Assembly: GCA_007122815.1 (NCBI GenBank)
Contig: SKSV01000375.1
Span: 1 to 6,654, forward strand
From: Trueperaceae bacterium
Lineage (GTDB): Bacteria > Deinococcota > Deinococci > Deinococcales > Trueperaceae
DNA length: 6,654 nt
Reading direction: 5' to 3'
In this document: piece after piece, positions 1 through 4,841 of the stretch
How the letters are laid out: the number at the start of each line of letters is the position of its first letter
How positions within the stretch are numbered: the first letter of the stretch is position 1
Made by a program: the position numbers and the translations under genes
Notes under the pieces: model-generated
Told to the model about the DNA's origin: nothing
The model's input: only the letters and a program-made list of their open reading frames with translations
Databases searched by the model: none

Positions 1-1019
1 ACCTTGAACGCTTCTGGGACGTTGCGGCGGACGCTCCAGACTCTCTCGATGTTCGTGCGGTCCTCAGCCACGAACACCTCCAGCGCGCCATGCTTCTCGC
101 ACGCCTCCCCGATCGTCATGAGCTCGCGCTCCACCACGCTCGGATCGTTACCATCAACCTCGATGAGCAGCATCGCGCCCGCATCCCCGTAAGGCAGCGA
201 CTCGTTCAAGTACTCGCAGCTAGTCACGAACGAGAGGCGGTCCATGAACTCGATCCCAGTAGGCACGATGCCCTGGCGCATGATGATCGGCACCAGATCG
301 ATAGCCTCACGCGGGCTCGCGAACAACGCCAGCAGGTCAGCTGTCGCTTTCGGGTGCGCCACGAGCTTGATGATCGCCTGCGTCACGATCCCCAGGGTGC
401 CCTCGGAGCCGATCACCAACTGCTTGAGGTCGTAACCGCTGACGTCCTTCGCGAGCTTCCCACCTAACCACACCACCTCACCCGCGGGAGTCACGAACTC
501 CAGACCCAACACGTAACGGCCGGTGACGCCGTACTTGATGGCCTTACCACCACCAGCGTTCTCGGCGATGTTCCCACCGATCTGGCACGTCTCCACGCTC
601 ATCGGGTAACCCGCGAAGAACAGACCCTGCTCCTGCACCACCTGCGCCAAGTCGTTAGTGACCAAGCCCGCCTGCACGGTCACGGTCATGTTCTGCAGGT
701 CGAGCTCCACGATCTCGTCCATGCGCTCTAGCGAGAGCACGATCCCGCCGAACACGGGGATGGCGCCACCGGAGAGGCCCGAACCCGCCCCGCGCGGCGT
801 CACTGGCACGCGCTCGCGCGCAGCCAAGCGCACCACCCGCGCGACCTCCTCGGTGCTCGCGGGCAGCACCACCGCCTCAGGCGCGTGAGCGTACTCGCTC
901 ACGCTCGTCTCGTCATGCGAGTACGCCTCCAACCGCTCGCCATCCACCAGCACCTGCTTCGCGCCCACGATCTCGCGCAACTCCTCGACCAACTCCGGCG
1001 TGAGCGGCCGGTAGCTCAC
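1..1019 (-). CDS. glcD: FAD-binding 2-hydroxyacid dehydrogenase, GlcD/LctD-like (3' end cut off by window)
   Basis: This FAD flavoprotein of the vanillyl-alcohol-oxidase/GlcD superfamily should oxidise a 2-hydroxyacid (lactate, glycolate or 2-hydroxyglutarate; the sequence does not say which). I read 339 codons without a stop; the family usually has about 460, so roughly the last quarter is missing. Visible motifs are the FAD pyrophosphate loop PRGAGSGLSGGA (residues 75-86), the second FAD segment TCQIGGNIAENAGGGKAIKY (144-163), YDLKQLVIGSEGTLGIVT (196-213), and SVRRN near residue 330, at the start of the substrate-side region. The start is GTG at 1019, overlapping the etfA stop as GTGA, with GGGAG six bases upstream. 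Sitting directly behind etfB and etfA, it probably hands electrons to Etf rather than to a GlcE/GlcF partner. Glycine codon use differs from tnaA (more GGT). The family is secure; the substrate is unknown. Confidence 0.9.
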   Translation of the reverse strand, partial: MSYRPLTPELVEELREIVGAKQVLVDGERLEAYSHDETSVSEYAHAPEAVVLPASTEEVARVVRLAARERVPVTPRGAGSGLSGGAIPVFGGIVLSLERMDEIVELDLQNMTVTVQAGLVTNDLAQVVQEQGLFFAGYPMSVETCQIGGNIAENAGGGKAIKYGVTGRYVLGLEFVTPAGEVVWLGGKLAKDVSGYDLKQLVIGSEGTLGIVTQAIIKLVAHPKATADLLALFASPREAIDLVPIIMRQGIVPTGIEFMDRLSFVTSCEYLNESLPYGDAGAMLLIEVDGNDPSVVERELMTIGEACEKHGALEVFVAEDRTNIERVWSVRRNVPEAFK

Positions 1020-2050
1020 TTCTCGCTCCCGGCATCGCGCCCCGCTGTGCCCTGCTCGCCCGGAGACGTTTCGGCCAAGCGCCGGCGCAGCTCCTCCAGG
1101 ACCTGGAAGAGGTCACCCACGATGCCGAAGTCGGCGACCTTGTGCAGGCTCGCGTCAGGGTCGCTGTTGATCGACACGATCGTCTCGCTGGTCTTGATGC
1201 CGGCGAGGTGCTGGATCGCGCCAGAGATGCCGGCACCAACATACAGCCGCGGCGAGATCGTCTTCCCCGACAGCCCTACCTGGTGCGGGTAACCGATCCA
1301 ACCGCGGTCCACGGCATCCCGCGTTGCGCCCACCGCGCCACCGAACTCCTCGGCCAGGGCACGCAGCAGGCCGAAATGCTCCGCGCGCTTCATCCCGCGA
1401 CCGCCCGCGACGACGACCTCAGCCTCCTCGAGGTTGACGAAGTCCTGCACGTCGCTGCGGTAGCCCTTGGCGACCACCCTCTCGTCCACCAGCCAATCGT
1501 CCAGCGGGACCGCGATCACCTTCCCGACGCGTGAGCGGTCCTGGGGCAGCGGGCGGCTGGACTTCGGTCGCACCGTCGCCATCTGCGGCCTGTGATCCGG
1601 GGTCTTGATGGTGGCCATGATGTTCCCGCCGATGGCCGGGCGCGTCTGGAGCAGGTTCCCGGTGCCCTCCTCTATGTCGAGCTCGGTGCAATCAGCGGTC
1701 AGGCCGGCATGCACGCGGACGGCGACGTGAGGCATCAGTGTCCGGCCCGTGGACGTGGCCGCCGCTAGGATCACGCTCGGCTGGTACGTCTTGACGAGGT
1801 GCGACAAGAGGTTGCTGTACGTCTCGCAGACGAAGCTCGCAAGACGCGGGTCCTGGATCGAGTAGACCTCGTCCGCCCCGCGCCACACCAGTTCCTGGAG
1901 CTGCTCGTCATCGACCTCGTCGCCGATGACGAGCGAGGCGAGCTTGGTATCGAGCTTGTCCGCGAGAGTGCGGCCGCGGCTGAGGAGCTCGAAGGAGACC
2001 TCCTTCAGGCGCCCCGCGTGTTGCTCCGCCAAGGTCCACACGAAGCTCAT
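1016..2050 (-). CDS. etfA: Electron transfer flavoprotein subunit alpha
   Basis: This 344-residue Etf alpha subunit pairs with EtfB and carries the FAD in its C-terminal domain. The N-terminal Rossmann-like domain shows AAATSTGRTLMPHVAVR (96-112), GLTADCTELDIE (116-127) and RPAIGGNIMATI (137-148). The FAD domain shows GGRGM (216-220), TRDAVDRGW (243-251), PHQVGLSGKTISPRLYVGAG (255-274) followed by ISGAIQH (275-281), IVSINSD (291-297) and ADFGIVGDLFQV (306-317), all near the family consensus. The protein begins directly with the Etf fold. The N-terminal ferredoxin-like domain found in LctC and CarE of acetogens is absent. The ATG overlaps the etfB stop (ATGA, 2047-2050), with AGGGG at 2057-2061 as its site. 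The gene overlaps the next one by four bases, so alpha, beta and dehydrogenase are probably made in matched amounts. The family assignment is very sure. Confidence 0.96.
   Translation of the reverse strand: MSFVWTLAEQHAGRLKEVSFELLSRGRTLADKLDTKLASLVIGDEVDDEQLQELVWRGADEVYSIQDPRLASFVCETYSNLLSHLVKTYQPSVILAAATSTGRTLMPHVAVRVHAGLTADCTELDIEEGTGNLLQTRPAIGGNIMATIKTPDHRPQMATVRPKSSRPLPQDRSRVGKVIAVPLDDWLVDERVVAKGYRSDVQDFVNLEEAEVVVAGGRGMKRAEHFGLLRALAEEFGGAVGATRDAVDRGWIGYPHQVGLSGKTISPRLYVGAGISGAIQHLAGIKTSETIVSINSDPDASLHKVADFGIVGDLFQVLEELRRRLAETSPGEQGTAGRDAGSEK
1026..1030 (-). promoter_or_regulatory. Ribosome binding site of the GlcD-like gene
   Basis: GGGAG lies six bases before the GTG at 1019 and inside the last codons of etfA. 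It decides the GTG start: the first in-frame ATG is at residue 100, after the FAD loop, and would remove it. Confidence 0.7.
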
Positions 2051-2880
2051 GCCCGGCCCCTACGCGGCAGCAGGTCTCGTTCGGCGAGGAAGCCGAGCAG
2101 TTGCTCTACGGCGTCGCTCACCGCCTCCTCGTCATCGGCGACGAGGATGGTGCCGCCCCTGGTGACCTTGGGCGTCGCGACCTTGACCACCTTGGTTGGT
2201 GAACCCTTGAGCCCCAGGAAGCTGACCTCGAGGTCCATGTCCTGGGAGCCCCACACCGGTATCTCCGCCGCCTTCGAGCGCTTCTTGCCTCGCAGGGTCG
2301 GCAGGCGCGGGGCTGCTACCTCCTTCACCACCGTCACCAGCGCAGGCAACGCCAGTTCGAGGACCTGGTATCCCTCCTCTACCAGCCGCTCCACACGCAG
2401 CGCCCGCTCGGAAGACGCACCGTCCGCTCGCAGCACCTCGACCTTGGCGACGTACGTAGCGAGCGGGAGGTCGAGCCAGGCAGCGATCCCGGGGCCGACC
2501 TGGCCGGTGTCGCCGTCGGTGGCCCTCTCTCCGGCCACGATCAGGTCGAACCGACCCATCTTCTTGATCGCCTGCGAGATCGTGTAGGAGGTGACCCACG
2601 TGTCGGAGCCGGCGAAGGCCCGGTCCGTTATGAGCACGCCGCCGTCGCAACCCATCGCGATGGCCTCCCGCAACGCCTTCTCAGCCGATCTGGGTCCCAT
2701 CGTCACGGTGGTGACGCTTCCGCCGTGAGCCTCCTTGAGCCTCAGCGCCGCTTCGATGGCGTAGAGGTCGAGCGGGTTGACCACCGTCCCGACCCCGGCA
2801 CGGATCATCGTCCCCGTCTTCGGGTCCATCCGTACGTTGCTCGTCTCGGGCACCTGCTTGATAGGGACGATGATGTCCAC
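2047..2880 (-). CDS. etfB: Electron transfer flavoprotein subunit beta, bifurcating-type signature
   Basis: This is a 277-residue Etf beta subunit, slightly longer than the usual 255-265. Motifs from the N-terminus are IVPIKQVPET (4-13), VVNPLDLYAIEAALRLKE (33-50), MGP (61-63), DRAFAGSDTWVTSYT (86-100) and GERATDGDTGQVGP (117-130). The last is the loop that binds AMP in mitochondrial-type Etf. The GDT(A/G)QVGP version is what I know from NAD(H)-linked, bifurcating Etf, so this subunit may bind a second FAD. The C-terminal arm includes FLGLKGSPTKVVKV (221-234). I chose GTG at 2880 because GGAGG lies five bases upstream and the protein then begins at the conserved first strand. An ATG at 2979 would add 33 residues that do not look like EtfB. 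The 129-base gap to the upstream methyltransferase shows no convincing promoter or terminator, so co-transcription is possible. The subunit identity is very sure; bifurcation is inferred. Confidence 0.95.
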   Translation of the reverse strand: MDIIVPIKQVPETSNVRMDPKTGTMIRAGVGTVVNPLDLYAIEAALRLKEAHGGSVTTVTMGPRSAEKALREAIAMGCDGGVLITDRAFAGSDTWVTSYTISQAIKKMGRFDLIVAGERATDGDTGQVGPGIAAWLDLPLATYVAKVEVLRADGASSERALRVERLVEEGYQVLELALPALVTVVKEVAAPRLPTLRGKKRSKAAEIPVWGSQDMDLEVSFLGLKGSPTKVVKVATPKVTRGGTILVADDEEAVSDAVEQLLGFLAERDLLPRRGRA

Positions 2881-2885
2881 CCGTA

Positions 2886-2890
2886 CCTCC
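2886..2890 (-). promoter_or_regulatory. Ribosome binding site of etfB
   Basis: A perfect GGAGG lies five bases upstream of GTG 2880. It rules out the in-frame ATG at 2979 and the GTG at 2892, because the latter would place the site inside the coding region. Confidence 0.8.
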
Positions 2891-3009
2891 ACTCGACAGC
2901 CAAGGCGTTCACACGGCGCTGCCTCATGGTCCGGCGCACCGCCTGGGCGAGATGTCCCGCTTTCGCCCCAACCGACCATCGGAGGTGCTGGGCGGAGCGA
3001 CCAGCGACG

Positions 3010-3789
3010 TCAAGTCGGCTTCCAGTACTTGCGCTTGAGTCCGTCGCCCGGCTCCTCGAACACCGACCACTCGTAGCCGCACGAAGCTATGACCTCGTGC
3101 ACGCCGTCGTCGACGTCGTTGTTGCCGGGGCACAACACCACCCTCCCGCCAGGACGCGCGACCCGTTCGAGTTCGCTCAGCTCGCGCTCGGGGTCGTCTC
3201 CGACGACGTGCCCCGCCAGAACGATGTCGCAGCTCGACGCCGGCAACGGCAGGTCGGTGATGAACCCGTCGAGCACGTTCAGCTTATGGGCGTGCTCGGC
3301 GAACTTCCTCTTCAGGTACGAACGTAGGTGCCTGATCGGCTCCACCGCGAACGCGCTGGCGACCTCGGCGATCAAGGGCTCAAGCAGCCGTCCCGTGCCG
3401 GATCCGACGTCCACCACGACCTTGTCGCGCGGGTCGACGAGCGTCAGCAGCTCTGCGTCGTCCCAGCGCAGGAAGGGCTGCGCGTCGTAGGCCTCGGGCC
3501 GGTGGACGTAGACGATCCAGTCGCACACGGCCCGCATCACCGCTACCTCACAACGCCGCAGCCCCTCGGGGTCGACCTGCGGAGCTCGGGCCACCAGCTC
3601 GTCGAGCCACGCACCCTCACCCCGGAGCCGCACCCGGAACGAGTCCCACACGCTCCGGTTGTGCCTGAGCGCGACCCCGAGTTCGTCCCCGGGCCAATCG
3701 CGCGGGAACCAGTGCAAGTGCGGGTCCTCCAGCAGGAGCAGCACCTCGAACGAGAGCTCACTCACGTCGATCCACTGAGGTGCAGCCAT
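3010..3789 (-). CDS. Class I SAM-dependent methyltransferase with an unrecognised N-terminal region
   Basis: This 259-residue protein should be cytosolic, as no signal peptide or membrane segment is visible. The C-terminal half is a Rossmann-fold methyltransferase: glycine-rich motif I VVVDVGSGTG (124-133), the acidic residue ending strand beta-2 in FAVEP (147-151, E150), ITDLPLPASSCDIVLAGHVV (177-196) at motifs II/III, and ARPGGRVVLCPGN (211-223). It ends with a basic and aromatic KRKYWKPT. The first 120 residues are rich in Trp, Asp and Arg and match no domain I can name (WFPRDWPGDELG at 27-38, HNRSVWDSFR at 43-52, WIVYVHRPEAYDAQPFLRW at 91-109). This part may recognise the substrate, which is unknown. 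The ATG at 3789 is set by a strong AGGGAGG seven bases upstream. The gene diverges from another methyltransferase and lies upstream of etfB on the same strand. The class is secure; the function is not known. Confidence 0.88.
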   Translation of the reverse strand: MAAPQWIDVSELSFEVLLLLEDPHLHWFPRDWPGDELGVALRHNRSVWDSFRVRLRGEGAWLDELVARAPQVDPEGLRRCEVAVMRAVCDWIVYVHRPEAYDAQPFLRWDDAELLTLVDPRDKVVVDVGSGTGRLLEPLIAEVASAFAVEPIRHLRSYLKRKFAEHAHKLNVLDGFITDLPLPASSCDIVLAGHVVGDDPERELSELERVARPGGRVVLCPGNNDVDDGVHEVIASCGYEWSVFEEPGDGLKRKYWKPT

Positions 3790-3796
3790 GCACGAA

Positions 3797-3803
3797 CCTC
3801 CCT
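3797..3803 (-). promoter_or_regulatory. Ribosome binding site of the leftward methyltransferase
   Basis: AGGGAGG, seven bases before ATG 3789, is one of the strongest translation start sites in the window and fixes the start. Confidence 0.8.
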
Positions 3804-3838
3804 ACCGGTGCCCACGCCCGCGCCTTACGCTACGTGAA

Positions 3839-3854
3839 CCCACTGTTCGGTGGG
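3839..3854. repeat. Short inverted repeat in the divergent promoter region
   Basis: CCCAC (3839-3843) and GTGGG (3850-3854) are perfect inverted copies around six bases. It overlaps the weak leftward -10 candidate, so it could be an operator. If transcribed rightward it would be a small hairpin in the leader. Five-base arms are common by chance in GC-rich DNA. Confidence 0.3.
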
Positions 3855-3874
3855 GCTTCGCCGGATCAACTTCC

Positions 3875-3888
3875 CGGCGACCTCGCCG
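3875..3888. repeat. CGGCGA/TCGCCG near-palindrome
   Basis: CGGCGA (3875-3880) and TCGCCG (3883-3888) flank two bases and form a 14-base near-palindrome just upstream of the rightward ribosome binding site. A two-base spacer is too tight for an RNA hairpin with all pairs formed, so a dimeric protein site is the likelier reading if it is real. Confidence 0.3.
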
Positions 3889-3899
3889 CCCCCACGGCC

Positions 3900-3904
3900 G
3901 GAGG
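3900..3904 (+). promoter_or_regulatory. Ribosome binding site of the rightward methyltransferase
   Basis: GGAGG lies five bases before ATG 3910. It favours this start over an in-frame GTG at 3850, which has no such site and would add 20 residues of low-complexity, proline-rich sequence. Confidence 0.8.
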
Positions 3905-3909
3905 CGCAC

Positions 3910-4761
3910 ATGAACCTGCTCGACGTGATCAACCGGAACCCGGACCCAGAGCCGTGGCAAGAGGGCGACAACATCCCCTGGCACGAACCCGGCTTCAGCT
4001 CGCGCATGCTGCGCGAGCACCTCTCGCAGGAGCACGACGCTGCGAGTAGGCGCAGCGCCAAGATCGAGCGCCAAGTCTCGTGGATACACGAGGTCCTCCT
4101 GGCCGGAAGGCCTACCCGGGTGCTCGACCTCGGTTGCGGACCCGGGTTGTACACGAGCCGCCTCGCCGAGCTCGGTCACCGCTGTCACGGCATCGACTAC
4201 TCACCGGCCTCCATCGAGCACGCTTGCGAACTCGCCCGCTCGCGCGGGCTCGAGTGCACCTACGACCAGAACGACGTTCGCGAGGCTGCCTTCGGCAGCG
4301 GCTACGCTCTCGTCATGATGCTCTTCGGGGAGCTGAACGTGTTCCGGCGCGAAGCGGCGCAGGCAACCCTGCGCAAGGCCCGCGAAGCGCTCGAGGCTGG
4401 TGGGCAGCTCCTGCTCGAACCGCACACCTTCGCTGCCGTACGCGAGATCGGCGCGCAGCCGTCGAGCTGGTACGCGGCTGAAACCGGGCTCTTCGCCGAC
4501 ACCCCTCACCTGTGCCTGCAGGAGCATCATTGGAGCGAGGAGCGCTCCGTCGCGACGATCCGCTACTACGTGCTGGACGCGGAATCACTGAAGGTGGAAC
4601 GCTTCGCCCAGAGCCTGCAGGCCTACCGCGACGACGGCTACCACGAGCTCCTGCGCGAGGCGGGGTTCATCAACGTGCGCTTCCGCGCCTCGTTGACCGG
4701 GAGTGACGACGAAACGGAGCCGGGCCTAGTGGTGGTCAGCGCGGCTCCCGCGAACCGCTGA
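3910..4761 (+). CDS. Class I SAM-dependent methyltransferase
   Basis: This 283-residue protein, predicted to be cytosolic, should move a methyl group from S-adenosylmethionine to an unknown small molecule. It shows motif I VLDLGCGPG (71-79) after an N-terminal helix region, GIDYSPASIEHA (95-106) where D97 would bind the SAM ribose, a stretch around residues 135-147 with ALVMMLFGELNVF, and LEAGGQLLLEPH (161-172) as the later core strand. The segment NIPWHEPGFSSRMLREHLSQ (21-40) precedes the fold and looks like a family-specific cap near the active site. A C-terminal DGYHELLREAGFINVRFRAS (242-261) is typical of the last helix and strand of small-molecule methyltransferases. It shares little with the divergent methyltransferase, so the two are not a recent duplication. 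tnaA follows after 80 bases on the same strand with no clear terminator between them, so co-expression is plausible. Confidence 0.9.
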   Translation: MNLLDVINRNPDPEPWQEGDNIPWHEPGFSSRMLREHLSQEHDAASRRSAKIERQVSWIHEVLLAGRPTRVLDLGCGPGLYTSRLAELGHRCHGIDYSPASIEHACELARSRGLECTYDQNDVREAAFGSGYALVMMLFGELNVFRREAAQATLRKAREALEAGGQLLLEPHTFAAVREIGAQPSSWYAAETGLFADTPHLCLQEHHWSEERSVATIRYYVLDAESLKVERFAQSLQAYRDDGYHELLREAGFINVRFRASLTGSDDETEPGLVVVSAAPANR

Positions 4762-4829
4762 CTCGACCGCTCTCGAGCAACGCGACGACGCGCATCAGCC
4801 ACGAGCGCATGTGGTTCCTCCTTGCGAGC

Positions 4830-4835
4830 GATACT
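4830..4835 (+). promoter_or_regulatory. Possible -10 element close to the tnaA start
   Basis: GATACT matches four of six bases of TATAAT and ends six bases before ATG 4842. That spacing would give a leaderless or nearly leaderless tnaA message, a pattern known in Deinococcota and actinobacteria. No good -35 lies 16-18 bases upstream. The ATG has only GAGG at two bases distance, too close for a normal ribosome site, which fits leaderless translation but does not prove it. Confidence 0.25.
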
Positions 4836-4841
4836 GAGGCC

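Larger units (their letters stand above)
3790..3909. promoter_or_regulatory. Divergent intergenic region between the two methyltransferase genes
   Basis: These 120 bases separate two head-to-head genes and must hold the start signals for both unless transcription begins elsewhere. Shine-Dalgarno sites lie at both edges (3797-3803 leftward, 3900-3904 rightward). For the leftward gene, a weak sigma70-like pair can be drawn: TTGATC (complement of 3864-3869), 16 bases, then AACAGT (complement of 3842-3847). It matches four and three of six consensus bases, so it is only a candidate. I see no convincing -35/-10 pair for the rightward gene. Two short inverted repeats (3839-3854 and 3875-3888) also lie here. 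Confidence 0.5.

Noticed and set aside
1799..2587. A 262-codon plus-strand open frame across etfA and etfB
   Set aside because: It crosses the junction of two certain minus-strand genes and its product is rich in Ser and Arg with no family features.
2945..2968. GGGCGA/TCGCCC as a terminator between the leftward methyltransferase and etfB
   Set aside because: The stem is six pairs with a 12-base loop and no T-run follows on the minus strand. It is within chance expectation for this base composition.
2881..2979. A 33-residue N-terminal extension of EtfB from the ATG at 2979
   Set aside because: The extension does not resemble EtfB, and a GGAGG site sits at the right distance from GTG 2880.
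3850..3909. A GTG start at 3850 for the rightward methyltransferase
   Set aside because: It has no ribosome binding site, and the added residues look like translated intergenic sequence. ATG 3910 has a perfect site.
4769..4778. GCTCTCGAGC after the rightward methyltransferase as a terminator
   Set aside because: The four-pair stem would need a two-base loop and there is no T-run, so it is not a credible terminator.
4809..4841. An ATG at 4809 as a tnaA start, or a TnaC-like leader because codon 2 is Trp (MWFLLASDTEA)
   Set aside because: The frame runs into tnaA without a stop, so it is not a separate leader peptide. There is no ribosome site, and known family members start close to the EPFRI motif, as ATG 4842 does.
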